A stretch of 64,000 nucleotides of DNA from NCBI RefSeq assembly GCF_036226465.1, contig NZ_CP108476.1:8928001-8992000 (forward strand). Direction: 5' to 3'. The notes under the pieces were generated by a model. The model searched no databases and had not been told where the DNA came from. It was given only the letters and a program-made list of their open reading frames with translations. The position numbers and the translations under genes were made by a program. Shown piece after piece: positions 15,455 through 24,987 of the stretch. Position 1 is the first letter of the stretch, and the number at the start of each line of letters is the position of its first letter. Source of the DNA: Kitasatospora sp. NBC_01250. Lineage in GTDB: Bacteria > Actinomycetota > Actinomycetes > Streptomycetales > Streptomycetaceae.

Positions 15455-18400
15455 ATGTCCGGCTCGCAGCTTCCCGCCGCAGACTTCAGCACACACACCG
15501 CCCAACGCGGCGCCCACCTGCACGCGACGGATCCGCAGTTCCGGGCCGCCGCGCCGCTGGACGCCGTCACCGAGGCGATCCAGCGGCCCGGCCTGGCGCT
15601 GGCCGACATCGTGGCCACGGTCATGGAGGCCTACGCCGACCGGCCGGCCCTGGGCGAACGTGCCACCGAACCGGTCACCGACCCCGCCACGGGCGGCACC
15701 ACGCTGCGCCTCCGGGAGCGGTTCGACACCATCACCTACCGCGAACTGTGGGACCGTGTCGGCGCGGTGGCCGCCGAGTGGCGTCACCACCCCGAGCACG
15801 CCGTTGGCCCGGGCGACTTCGTCGCGATCCTCGGTCCCACCAGCGCCGAGTACACCATGACCGACCTGGCGTGCGTGCGCTCCGGTGCGGTGAGCGTTCC
15901 GCTCCAGGCCGGCGCCTCGGCGGGGCAGTTGGCCCCCATCGTCGCGCAGACCGAGCCGCGCCTGCTCGCGGTGGACATCACACACCTGGAGGTGGCGCTC
16001 CGGGTCGCGGCGGATGCCCCGTCGCTCGGCAGGATCATCCTGCTCGGCCACCGTCGCGAGAACACCGCCCACCAGGAGCAGTTGGACTCCGCGCGCGGCC
16101 GACTCGCGGCGCAGGGCCGCGGCGTCACCCTCGACACGCTGGCCGCGGTCATCGAGCACGGCCGCACGCTGCCACCCGCACCCCGGATCCCTGAGGGGGC
16201 GACAGCCGACGCGCTGAGCGCGCTGATCTACACCTCGGGAAGCACGGGGACCCCCAAGGGCGCCATGTACACCCAGCGCCTCGCAACGCAATTCTGGGTC
16301 GACGTCGTGCCCGGCCAGGAGACCCGGCCGTCCATCGTGCTCAACTACATGCCCCTGAGCCACATGATCGGACGGGGCCTGCTGTTCGGCACGCTCGCCA
16401 AGGGCGGCACCGCCTACTTCGTGGCGTCGAGCGACCTGTCCACCCTCTTCGAGGACCTCGCCCTGGTCCGCCCCACCGAGTTCCTGATGGTGCCGCGCAT
16501 CTGCGAGATGCTCTTCCAGCGCTACCGGAGCGAGTCGATCCGTCCGGACGAGACGGGAGGGGATCCGGCGGACCAGGCAGAGCAGGCAGACCAGGTGGAC
16601 CAGGTGGACCAGGCGGGCCAGGAGGACCGCGTGAAGCAGGAGTTGCGGGAGCGGGTGCTGGGCGGCCGCATCCTGTGGGCCGTCAGCGCCTCCGCCCCGC
16701 TGAGCGCGGAGATGAGGGCGTTCGTCGAGAGCTGCCTGCAGGTCAGGGTGCCCGACGGCTACGGGTCGACGGAGGCGGGCATCGTCTGGCTCGACGGCCG
16801 GGTGCTGCGCCCGCCGGTCACCGATCACAAGCTGGTGGACGTGCCCGAACTCGGCTACTTCCGCACCGACTCACCGCACCCCAGGGGCGAACTGCTGGTC
16901 AAGTCCGACCGGCTCGTCCCCGGCTACTTCCAGCGTCCGGACGCCACCGCCCAGGTCTTCGACGAGGACGGTTACTACCGCACGGGCGACATCGTGGCCC
17001 GCACCGGTCCTGACACGCTGGTGTACGTCGACCGCCGCTCCAACGTCATCAAGCTGTCCCAGGGCGAGTTCGTGGCGACCTCCCCGCTGGAAGCCCTCTT
17101 CACCGGCAGTCCGCTCGTCCGGCAGGTCTTCGTCTACGGCAACAGCGCTCGCGGCTACCTGCTCGCGGTCATCGTCCCCACCCAGGAGGCGCTCGACCGC
17201 ACCGGCGAGGACACCGGCCGCCTCAGGTCTATGCTGCGCGAGTCCCTGCACCAGCTCGCCACCGAGGCGAGCCTCAATGCGTACGAGCTCCCACGGGCGT
17301 TCCTCATCGAGCCCGAGCCGTTCAGCCAGCAGAACGGGCTGCTCTCCGGCGTGCGCAAGCTGCTGCGCCCCGCGTTGACCCAGCGCTACGGGGAGCGACT
17401 CGAAGCGCTGTACACCGAACTGACCGAGCGCGAGAACGACGAACTCCAGGCCCTGCGCCGGACCGGGACGGACCGGCCGGTACGGGAGACCGTGCTCCGG
17501 TCCGCCCGAGCGGTGCTCGGACTCCGACAGGACGAGGTGAACCCCGCCACGCGCTTCCTCGATCTCGGCGGTGACAGCCTCTCCGCGCTGACCTTCTCCC
17601 AGCTGCTGAAGGAGGTCTTCCACGTCGACGTCCCCGTGGACGTCGTCCTCAACCCGGTCAACACGCTGCAGCAGGTGGCCGATCACATCGAGCGGTCCCT
17701 GACCTCGGGCCACCGGCGCCCCAGTGCCGACACCGTCCACGGACCGGGCGCCACGCACCTGCTCGCGGATCACCTGACGCTGCGGGCGTTCCTCGATCCG
17801 CAGGCCACGGCGAGTGGCGGCAACCTCGTCGGTGGTGGGCCCGCCGGCCGGCTGCCCGAGGCGCGGACCGTCCTGCTGACCGGCGCCAACGGCTTCCTGG
17901 GCCGCTTCCTGTGCCTCGCCTGGCTGGAGCGCGTCGCGCAACGCGGCGGCACCGTGGTGTGCGTGGTCCGCGGCAGCACCGACGAGCTGGCCCGGGCCCG
18001 GCTCGACGCGGCCTTCGACACCGGCGACCCGGAGCTCCTGAAGCACTACCGCGCCCTGGCCGCCGAGCACCTGGAGGTGGTCGCCGGCGACATCGGGGAG
18101 GCCGACCTCGGGCTCGACCCGAAGACCTGGCAGCGGCTGGCCGACACCGTGGACCTGATCGTCCACCCGGCGGCACTCGTCAACCACGTCCTGCCGTACG
18201 ACCAGCTGTTCGGCCCCAACGTGCTCGGCACGGCCGAACTGATCAGGCTCGCGGTCACCTCCCGGACCAAGCAGTTCACCTACCTGTCGACGATCACCGC
18301 AGTCTCCGGCGCCGCGGCCGACGAGGCAGCCGACATCCGCACGGCCTGCGCCGCGCGCGACCTCACCGGCGACTACGCGGACGGCTACGCGGCCAGCAAG

Positions 18401-19039
18401 TGGGCCGGCGAAGTGCTGCTGCGCGAGGCGCACGACACCTTCGGCCTGCCGGTCGCCGTGTTCCGCTCGAACCTGATCCTCGCCCACCCGCGCTACCGGG
18501 GTCAGCTGAACATCCCGGACGTGGTCACCCGTCTCCTGCTGAGCCTGCTGGCGACGGGCATCGCCCCCGGCAGCTTCTACGCCCGGGGCACCGGTGACGG
18601 CACCGGCCACTTCGACGCGCTCCCCGTGGACTTCACGGCGCGGGCCATCGCTTCGCTGGGCGAGGACGCCCGGGAGGGGTACCGGACCTTCAATGTGGTG
18701 AACCCGCACGAGGACGGCATCTCGCTCGACACCTTCGTCGACTGGCTGGCGGCCGCCGGACACCCCCTGACGCGCATCGACGACCACGAGGAGTGGTTCG
18801 ACCGCTTCGAGACCGCCCTGCGAGCGCTGCCCGACCGCCAGCGGCAGCACTCGCTGCTTCCCCTGCTGCACGCCTTCGCGAAGCCGCAGCAGCCCCTGCC
18901 CGGCTCCGCCCTCCCGGCCGACCGGTTCCGCGCGGCCGTGCGGGCCGCCGCCCTCGACGAGGAGAACGACATCCCGCACCTGTCGCCGGACCTGATCACC
19001 AAGTACGTGGCAGACCTCCGGGCACAGCACCTGCTGTAA
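15455..19039 (+). CDS. car: Carboxylic acid reductase (CAR)
   Basis: A 1194-aa three-domain enzyme that reduces carboxylic acids to aldehydes with ATP and NADPH. The adenylation domain (about 1-680) shows YTSGSTGTPKGAMYT, YGSTEAG, YRTGDIV and VDRRSNVIKLSQGEF, with the conserved A10 lysine near GVRKLLRP. The carrier domain follows, with the phosphopantetheine serine S708 in LDLGGDSLSAL. The C-terminal thioester reductase has GANGFLGRFL (NADPH loop) and YAASKWAGEVL (Y-x-x-x-K). Length is normal. Unusual is a Gln/Asp-rich repeat in the adenylation domain (about 370-390, DNA 16560-16630). The enzyme needs a phosphopantetheinyl transferase, which is not nearby. Monocistronic, ending at a double terminator. 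Confidence 0.95.
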   Translation: MSGSQLPAADFSTHTAQRGAHLHATDPQFRAAAPLDAVTEAIQRPGLALADIVATVMEAYADRPALGERATEPVTDPATGGTTLRLRERFDTITYRELWDRVGAVAAEWRHHPEHAVGPGDFVAILGPTSAEYTMTDLACVRSGAVSVPLQAGASAGQLAPIVAQTEPRLLAVDITHLEVALRVAADAPSLGRIILLGHRRENTAHQEQLDSARGRLAAQGRGVTLDTLAAVIEHGRTLPPAPRIPEGATADALSALIYTSGSTGTPKGAMYTQRLATQFWVDVVPGQETRPSIVLNYMPLSHMIGRGLLFGTLAKGGTAYFVASSDLSTLFEDLALVRPTEFLMVPRICEMLFQRYRSESIRPDETGGDPADQAEQADQVDQVDQAGQEDRVKQELRERVLGGRILWAVSASAPLSAEMRAFVESCLQVRVPDGYGSTEAGIVWLDGRVLRPPVTDHKLVDVPELGYFRTDSPHPRGELLVKSDRLVPGYFQRPDATAQVFDEDGYYRTGDIVARTGPDTLVYVDRRSNVIKLSQGEFVATSPLEALFTGSPLVRQVFVYGNSARGYLLAVIVPTQEALDRTGEDTGRLRSMLRESLHQLATEASLNAYELPRAFLIEPEPFSQQNGLLSGVRKLLRPALTQRYGERLEALYTELTERENDELQALRRTGTDRPVRETVLRSARAVLGLRQDEVNPATRFLDLGGDSLSALTFSQLLKEVFHVDVPVDVVLNPVNTLQQVADHIERSLTSGHRRPSADTVHGPGATHLLADHLTLRAFLDPQATASGGNLVGGGPAGRLPEARTVLLTGANGFLGRFLCLAWLERVAQRGGTVVCVVRGSTDELARARLDAAFDTGDPELLKHYRALAAEHLEVVAGDIGEADLGLDPKTWQRLADTVDLIVHPAALVNHVLPYDQLFGPNVLGTAELIRLAVTSRTKQFTYLSTITAVSGAAADEAADIRTACAARDLTGDYADGYAASKWAGEVLLREAHDTFGLPVAVFRSNLILAHPRYRGQLNIPDVVTRLLLSLLATGIAPGSFYARGTGDGTGHFDALPVDFTARAIASLGEDAREGYRTFNVVNPHEDGISLDTFVDWLAAAGHPLTRIDDHEEWFDRFETALRALPDRQRQHSLLPLLHAFAKPQQPLPGSALPADRFRAAVRAAALDEENDIPHLSPDLITKYVADLRAQHLL

Positions 19040-19057
19040 CGGGCCACGGCGGCCCGT
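19039..19057 (+). terminator. Terminator hairpin directly after the carboxylic acid reductase
   Basis: ACGGGCC (19039-19045) and GGCCCGT (19051-19057) form a perfect 7-bp stem with a 5-nt loop, starting at the last base of the stop codon. Confidence 0.6.
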
Positions 19058-19092
19058 GCCCTGACGCGCCGCACGGCCAGTCCCGGCGCTCC

Positions 19093-19126
19093 GGTACGGC
19101 AGAGGAACAAGGAGCTCTGCCGTACC
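19093..19126. terminator. Strong bidirectional terminator between convergent genes
   Basis: GGTACGGCAGAG (19093-19104) and CTCTGCCGTACC (19115-19126) form a perfect 12-bp stem with a 10-nt loop. It lies between the rightward reductase and the leftward membrane-protein gene, so it can stop both. Confidence 0.8.
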
Positions 19127-19174
19127 GCCGTTGCTGCCCGGCCACACAGCGCCGGGCGTCAGGCGGATCGTGCG

Positions 19175-19954
19175 TCACGCGGGCCGGGCGGCCGCCGACC
19201 GCGGGAGGCCCAGGCGCAGCAGTCGGTCGCCGGTCAGCAGGGCGGTCAGGGCGAGTGCGAAGGCGGCGGCCGGGCCGAGCGGGACCGGGGCGAAGCAGAG
19301 CACCAGTTGGAAGCCGAGCGTGCCGGCGGCGGAGGTCAGCGCACCGCGCATCAGCTCGGCGGCGGCCGGGGCGCCGGCTGTTCGGTGCACCGAGGTGCCC
19401 ATGATCGAGAGCAGCACCGGGAGCGCCGACAGGACGCCGCCGACGAAGGGCCCCAGGGCAGCGGCGGCGGCCAGCGCGCCCGCCACGGTCACACCGGACA
19501 GGGCCATCCGCACCGGTATCTCCCAGCCCCGGGCGGCAGTCGGCTGCCGGTGGTCGGCCCCGGTGGCCGGCCAGGTCAGCAGGCCGGCCACGATCACGGC
19601 CGAGGTCAGCGCGGCGGACAGCCGGACCTCGTCGAGCCCGGCCCCGACCAGCCCTGCCCCGGCCGCGCAGAGCAGGGCGAGGGCGAGCGTGCGCCCCGGC
19701 GGGCGGGTCGGGGCGAGTCGCGCGTGGGCCAGGCAGAAGCACGCGACGACCAGTGTCCCGGTGACCGTGCCGTGCGCGGCCGACGCCGCCCGCTCCGGTC
19801 CGGAGGCCAGCCAGGTCAGTGCCAGGAACGGGCCGGTGGTCGTCGGCGCGCCCAGCAGTTGGCCGCCCCGGCGTGGCCCCAAGCGGCGCGCGACGACGGA
19901 GGCCAGCAGGACGAGGGAGGGGGCGAGGGCAACGCGGAGCAGCAGCAGTTCCAT
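19175..19954 (-). CDS. Hypothetical multi-pass membrane protein
   Basis: A 259-aa protein, read from ATG 19954; GTG 19969 is an in-frame alternative. Hydrophobic segments cover most of the length (for example ALAPSLVLLASVVA, LALALLCAAGAGLVGAGL, ALTSAVIVAGLLTWPA, MALSGVTVAGALAAAAALG, AFALALTALLTG), about seven to eight helices. It has no enzyme or transporter motif I recognise. It is divergent from an Lrp/AsnC regulator with 120 bp between starts, so it is the likely regulatory target; such regulators often control amino-acid exporters, but that function is inference. Confidence 0.7.
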   Translation of the reverse strand: MELLLLRVALAPSLVLLASVVARRLGPRRGGQLLGAPTTTGPFLALTWLASGPERAASAAHGTVTGTLVVACFCLAHARLAPTRPPGRTLALALLCAAGAGLVGAGLDEVRLSAALTSAVIVAGLLTWPATGADHRQPTAARGWEIPVRMALSGVTVAGALAAAAALGPFVGGVLSALPVLLSIMGTSVHRTAGAPAAAELMRGALTSAAGTLGFQLVLCFAPVPLGPAAAFALALTALLTGDRLLRLGLPRSAAARPA

Positions 19955-20074
19955 GCCTGCGACTCTCACGTCGATCCGGCCGATTTTGGCTCGGACCTAC
20001 CGGCTGCTGGCACTGATTCACCGCTGGATCGTCGCTGATATCGGTGATCGGCCGAGTATTCGTACCATGGTGTC

Positions 20075-20524
20075 GTGGACCGCATCGATCGACACCTCCT
20101 GACCCTCCTTCTGCAGGACGGCCGGGCCACCTACCAGGAGCTGGGCCGCCAGGTCCGGCTGTCCGCGAACACGGTGGCCGACCGGGTCCGCCGGCTCCAG
20201 GCGAGCGGGGTCATCCAGGGCTACCGGGCCGAGCTGGACCTGGCGGCGTTCGGCCGCGGCATGCAGATGATCAGCGACATCCGACTGCGCGACGACACGG
20301 ACCGCCGCGCCTTCGAGCGGCAACTCGCCGACGTGCCCCAGGTGGTCAGCGCGATGCGCCTCACCGGCGACTACGACTTCCAGCTCCGGCTGGCCTGCAC
20401 CGACGCGCGCGAGTTCGAGACCGTCATCGACCGACTCAAGGCCGAACTGGGCGTCCGGGAGGTGCGCAGCCGACTCGTCCTGCACGAGGTCTCGCTCGGC
20501 CTCGACCGCATTCTTGAGCCCTGA
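20075..20524 (+). CDS. Lrp/AsnC family transcriptional regulator
   Basis: A 149-aa protein starting at GTG 20075. The N-terminal HTH is IDRHLLTLLLQDGRATYQEL followed by GRQVRLSANTVADRVRRLQ. The C-terminal RAM ligand-binding half includes VVSAMRLTGDYDFQLRLACT. Normal length. It probably responds to an amino acid and controls the divergent membrane protein. The region before the start holds a near-palindrome around GATATC (20037-20042) that could be its operator. Confidence 0.88.
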   Translation: MDRIDRHLLTLLLQDGRATYQELGRQVRLSANTVADRVRRLQASGVIQGYRAELDLAAFGRGMQMISDIRLRDDTDRRAFERQLADVPQVVSAMRLTGDYDFQLRLACTDAREFETVIDRLKAELGVREVRSRLVLHEVSLGLDRILEP

Positions 20525-21785
20525 CCTCAGCGAAGAGTGTCACGCTCCGGGAATCGCATGACATCTGCCGGGAGCAGTCCGTACGCGAGCCTCAGCGTGT
20601 CGGCGGCCGCCTTTGTCTGTTCCCCCTCCGCGGGGCGGCCGTGTGCGGCTGACCCGGCGGCGGGCTGGTGAGATGCGGTGGACATGGTCTACCCGCAGGG
20701 CGCACAGCGACCTGGGTCAGAAACGGGCAGCAGTTGGGCGGGACGTCGGGACGCGGGCATGGACTGTGGCCGCCGGGTGCTCAGCCGGCTGCGGCGGGTG
20801 CAGCGGGGCCGCAAGATCGCCGGCAGGCGTCGCCCCGTCAATGCGGTCATCTGGTTGCGCTTCCCTCGTTCGGGTTGTTGCAGCACCCGAGCCCGACCTG
20901 GTCCGGCCACCAGTCGTCGGCAGGGGACCGGCCGACCAAGCCGACACCGTGGCTCCCTGCTGCGTTACTCGGTTGGTCGAGGCAGTGAACGCGGGAACCC
21001 GACAGCGGCAGCTCGTGGCGAGGGTGACCAGTTCGGCAGCGTACGGGCGGGAGCGTGGGGCCGACCGGCGGGTGCCGCGGCAACGGGCAGGATGCTCGTC
21101 GCATGAAGTGCGGGCGGCGGTGCCGTTCGGCAAAAAGATGATCTTGGCCATCTTCGTTCTCGTCTTTCGTTCTCGTCTCCGCAGACATCCCGCACCAGGA
21201 GGAATCCAGTGTCATCCCCGCAAGCGACCCCTCGTAGAGCTCGTAGCCCATGGAGCCGGGTCGCAGGCGGAGCCAACTCGCCATCCGGCGGGTGACGTCG
21301 AGGAACCCCTCACGGCTCACCCCGGGGTGCAGCCTCAAAATCACGATCTGAACGCTCGGCTGGTCGTCAGGCACCGGGCCTTCCCGGTAATGCGGCGTGA
21401 ACTGTGTTGATTCTACAAATCCCGCCGCACCGAATGAGCGACGTGCATCGTGAAGTCGCAGGTCACGGGTCTGGTGGGAATGGCGAGTCGGGTACTCGTG
21501 GCGGTCGGCGGCCGATGACCATGGTGTAGAGCATCGGGCAGGTCCGGTTCTGGCGGGATGCCGGGTTCGGCTGGCCCACGACCGGCCCCCGCCTGCGATC
21601 CGTACACGGCAAGCTGGAACCTCGGCGGTGAAGATGACCAAGATCGCCGCACGGGGCTGGCTGTACAAGCGGGGCGACGGGCGGTTCACAGCACGTCCGT
21701 GCGCGCGCGGGGTGGGCCCGTAACTGACGGGCCCCGACGGCCATGGGGATCGCCCTCCTGCTTGAGCGCTACTGACTTCGGCGCT
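20525..21785. other. Gene-poor region preceding the insertion-sequence remnants
   Basis: About 1.26 kb with no intact recognisable gene. Open frames on both strands have no family features, apart from a short monooxygenase-like fragment at 21190-21374. Being next to two decayed transposases, it is probably eroded DNA. Confidence 0.5.
21190..21374 (-). pseudogene. N-terminal fragment of an antibiotic biosynthesis monooxygenase (ABM)-like protein
   Basis: From GTG 21374, preceded by GGGAAGG, the minus strand reads PDDQPSVQIVILRLHPGVSR, then FLDVTRRMASWLRLRPGSMG and YELYEG. This matches the first two thirds of an ABM-type ferredoxin-like domain (pattern ...RPG-x-x-GYELY...). After that the frame continues into unrelated sequence, so the domain appears truncated. 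Such proteins are small cofactor-free oxygenases or stress proteins. Confidence 0.4.
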
Positions 21786-22660
21786 TCAGGGTGATGGGGG
21801 CGGGAGGTCGAGCGAGAGTCCGGTCCCGGCGAGGAAGCCGTCAAGGATCTCGGAGCGGTACTGCAGTCGCTTGAGGCGGTTTCGGACAAGGGCTTCGAGT
21901 CGGTCGAGGGCGACGCTTGTGAGGTTCGCCAGGCTTCGTTTGACGTGGGCCCACAGGTACTCGACAGCGTTCAGGTCGGGTGCGTATGCGGGCAGCACGA
22001 ACACCGTCAGCCAGTCCCGTGCGCCGATCAGGTCGCGCATGGCATGGGAGACGTGGGTGTTCAGCCGGTCCCGCACCAGCACGATCGGCGCCCTGACCAG
22101 GTGGTGCATCCCGTCGATCAGACCGATGCAGTCGTGCTCGGAGAGGCTGCGATGTTCGCCCTTGCGGCCGCTGTGTCGCAGGATGCGGTGGCACAGCCGG
22201 GTCCGCGAGCCCGGTCGCATCCCGATCAGCCCGGCGACCGAGATCTGCCCCGAGCCCCGGCCGCAGACCTTCACGACCGGGGTGCGGCCGCGTCATCCCC
22301 AGGTGCGTCCTGTGGGCGGTCTGCGGGTGAACCCGGCTTCGTCCTCGAAGCAGAGCCATCCGTCGCAGGCCGCCCGGGCGCTTTTACCTCCGCCCAGGTC
22401 ACCTCCTTCCACGCGGCCACGACGTGCTCGTCGCGTTCCGCGGCCCGCCGCACGGGAACCTGCGGAGTGAATCCGAGGCGGCGCATCAGACGGGTGGCAC
22501 CTGAAACACTTTAGGGGACGTGGAACTTGCGGCCGATCAGCGTTGCCACCCGCGCGCCTGTCCACACCTGGTCCTGGTCCCAGCCGTGCACGGCAAGGTC
22601 GCCGCTCCTCGGCGACCGGCCGCCGAACCGGCTGGTCTGCGGCGGCGCCCAGAGGCATCA
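21786..22660 (-). mobile_element. IS630-family transposase, inactivated
   Basis: The minus strand encodes, in order, WTGARVATLIGRKFHVP, a TAA, then SVSGATRLMRRLGFTPQVPV, a frameshift near 22385, CFEDEAGFTRRPPTGRTWG, a TGA near 22297, and then the DDE domain (AGLIGMRPGSRTRLCHRI, VLVRDRLNTHVSH, FVLPAYAPDLNAVEYLWAHV). The catalytic acidic residues D (FEDEAG), D (VRDRLN) and E (NAVEYLW) are recognisable, but two in-frame stops and a frameshift disable it. Terminal inverted repeats could not be identified. Confidence 0.85.
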
Positions 22661-22729
22661 CGCCATCTCCATGCTGCGCAGAAAGTGCGGTGATTGCATG
22701 GAGTTACTCAGGGGTAGTGTCCGCTCGCC

Positions 22730-23537
22730 ATGCGAGAACACCGCCCGAGGGGCCGTCACGAGTGGGCCCATGCCCGCGCCCACGACCGGGTCCGCGAGCG
22801 GCCCGCCGCTCCGCCGGGCGTCGCCGCCGGCCGGGAGGCCGCCGGGGACGCTGCCGGTCGCCCCGCGCGTCCGCGTCCGCCGACCGCGCGGACCGGAAGA
22901 AGGTGGAGCGGATCATGCGCGAGCGCGGCATCGCGGGTGTCACCCGGCGCCGGCGCCGCGGCCTGACCCGCCAGGCCCGCAAGCCGGTCTTCGCCCCCGA
23001 CCTGATCGGACGCGACTTCACCGCACCCCGTCCCGGGGTTCGACTGGTTGGTGACATGACCTTCCTGCCGACCGAGGAGGGCTGGCTCTACCGGGCCACC
23101 ACGATCGACCTGGCCGCCCGCGAGGTGGTCGGCTACGCGATGGCCGACCACCACCGCGCCGAACTACCGGTGGCCGCGCTGCGGATGGCTGCCGGCCGAG
23201 GCGCCCTGGAGCGCGGCTGCATATTCCAGTCGGATCACGGCAGCGAATACACGTCGAGTGAATTCCGTAGCGAGATAAGCAAGTTGGACATGAGGCAGTC
23301 GATGGGAAGAGTCGGCTCCTGTTACGAATAACGCCGCCGCCGAGAGCTTCTTCGCCGTACTGAAGGAGGAGATCGGCATTCGAGTCTGGCCGGACCGGGC
23401 CAGCGCCCGCGCGGAGGTCTTCGCGTTCATCGAGACCTTCTGCAACCGCAGGCGCCTGCGCAGGCATCCTGAGTGGGGCTACCTCACGCCACTCGAGATC
23501 CGCCAGCGGCACCAGCAAGGTCACACCCTCGCGGCGT
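22730..23537 (+). mobile_element. IS3-family OrfB transposase remnant
   Basis: The frame gives RKKVERIMRERGIAGVTRRR, then VRLVGDMTFLPTEEGWLYRA, FQSDHGSEYTSSEF and GSCYE followed by a stop. A shifted frame continues NNAAAESFFAVLKEEIGIRV and RRHPEWGYLTPLEIRQRHQQ. These are the D-D-E parts of an IS3-type integrase (GDMTF, SDHGSEY, ESFF). The N-terminus and OrfA are missing and the frameshift near 23325 breaks the catalytic glutamate from the rest, so it is inactive. Confidence 0.85.
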
Positions 23538-23778
23538 AGACGGAGAGTGTCCAGCCGCAGGGTGGAACTTCATGGACCCGACTCCCTCCTGCTTCGGGTC
23601 GTCCGGGTCGCCCGCGCACCGGCGGTTCATCGGTGCGCGGGCGAGGTGGGCTGGTCGAGGTGCGCGGTCGACCCGGTGAACCGCAGAGCCGACCAGGGGA
23701 AGTCGCAGTACTGCGATGCTGGACAGCTGCGTCGGTCAGGGGGCGGGTGCCGGTCCTGACACTTGCTTCCGTCCGGTC

Positions 23779-24711
23779 TCAATCGTCTTCGGTGATGAAG
23801 TCGGTCAGCGCGGCAGCGACGGCATCGGGCTGTTCATCGGGGATGAAGTGTCCTGCGTCGGGCACGACGATCCCGGTGGCGTGGCCGGCCCACGGCCTGA
23901 GGGAATCTGCCATGTCGGGGATGGAGCCGTGGCTGCTGGAGATCCCGAGAACCGGGACCGTCAGGCGGTGTTGTTGCAGCGCTTCGTGGTTCTTCTGCGC
24001 CGACTCGGCGGCGTTCCGGTAGTAGGCCAGAGATGCACGGAGACCGCCGGTGGCGGCCACGGACGCGGCGTACTGCTCGATTTCGGCGTCGTCGAAGGTG
24101 TCGGAGGAGAGGGACTTGGCCTTCAGGAACCAGCCGACGTACTCCCGTTCGCGGCCGGCGAGCAGTGTCTCGGGCAGGTCGGGCACGAGGTGGAAGGCGA
24201 AGTGCCAGGTCTTCCAAGCCTGTTCGGGATCGGTCGGGATGGCGTCGGGGAGTGTGATGCCCGGGATGCCGGCGTCGAGCAGTGCCAGGCCACGCAGGCG
24301 ACTCTGGTACTTCAAGGCGAGGGAAAAGGCGACCCACGCGCCGATGTCGTGGGCGGCCAGCCAGTATGTCGCGACTCCGAGCGCCTTGACCGCGGCATGG
24401 ACGTGCGCAGCGGCCGTGTGCGTGTCGTAGCTGATGTCCGGGCGTTCGGAGTGGCCCTGGCCCGGCAGGTCGATCGCGATGACTTGGAATCGGTCGGCCA
24501 GGTTCGGCATCACCTTGCGCCATGCCCACCAGGTCTGAGGGAACCCGGCGAGCAGCACGATGGCCGGGCCGTCCGGCTGACCGCCCTCGACCGTGTGAAG
24601 CCGGACGCCGCCTGCGTCGACCCAACGGTGGGTGAAACCGGCCAGGTCGGCCAGCGGCAGGCCGCGGACCGGGTTGACGGAGTCGTGGGGGGCGCTTGCG
24701 GGGTCATTCAT
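23779..24711 (-). CDS. Alpha/beta hydrolase, epoxide hydrolase/haloacetate dehalogenase-like
   Basis: A 310-aa protein with the canonical fold: VLLAGFPQTWWAWRKVMP (oxyanion HGFP-like region), DLPGQGHSERP, the nucleophile region WLAAHDIGAWVAF where aspartate replaces serine (D in HDIGA), and the C-terminal histidine in VPDAGHFIPDEQP. An aspartate nucleophile is typical of epoxide hydrolases and haloalkane/haloacetate dehalogenases. The gene is divergent from a TetR regulator with 276 bp between starts, and is probably controlled by it. The substrate is not known. Confidence 0.85.
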   Translation of the reverse strand: MNDPASAPHDSVNPVRGLPLADLAGFTHRWVDAGGVRLHTVEGGQPDGPAIVLLAGFPQTWWAWRKVMPNLADRFQVIAIDLPGQGHSERPDISYDTHTAAAHVHAAVKALGVATYWLAAHDIGAWVAFSLALKYQSRLRGLALLDAGIPGITLPDAIPTDPEQAWKTWHFAFHLVPDLPETLLAGREREYVGWFLKAKSLSSDTFDDAEIEQYAASVAATGGLRASLAYYRNAAESAQKNHEALQQHRLTVPVLGISSSHGSIPDMADSLRPWAGHATGIVVPDAGHFIPDEQPDAVAAALTDFITEDD

Positions 24712-24956
24712 GGCTCTCCTCCACCGGTGTGAGGTGTGGTGACGGTCCGCTGAAGGTGTCAGGTGTGCTGGTTGGTTCGGCGCGTCGGCCGAGGGCCGGG
24801 CCCGCGACGTCGGGACTCAGGCTGCCGATGTCGGCCGCGGTGCTCAGCGTGGCCGACTCCGACGAACGCGAGGGCGCCGACCGCGAGCACGCGGGCGCGT
24901 CGCTCCGCTGTGAGGTTTGCGGGGTATCCGGCCGTGATCACGTCTTCACCCTAACT

Positions 24957-24982
24957 CATCTTGAACTGATTAGTTCAAGATG
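24957..24982. promoter_or_regulatory. Perfect 11-bp inverted repeat overlapping the TetR gene's ribosome site
   Basis: CATCTTGAACT (24957-24967) and AGTTCAAGATG (24972-24982) are exact reverse complements around GATT. The right arm ends 5 bp before the TetR start codon, overlapping its ribosome-binding region. This is a textbook autoregulatory operator and should also affect the divergent hydrolase. Confidence 0.85.
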
Positions 24983-24987
24983 GGAGG

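Noticed and set aside
20613..21410. Long plus-strand frames in the region after the AsnC gene
   Set aside because: They give no recognisable protein, have no ribosome site and overlap the better-supported minus-strand monooxygenase fragment.
21628..21723. Short frame reading KMTKIAARGWLYKRGDGRF
   Set aside because: Only about 30 codons with no ribosome site or recognisable family; too little to call a gene.
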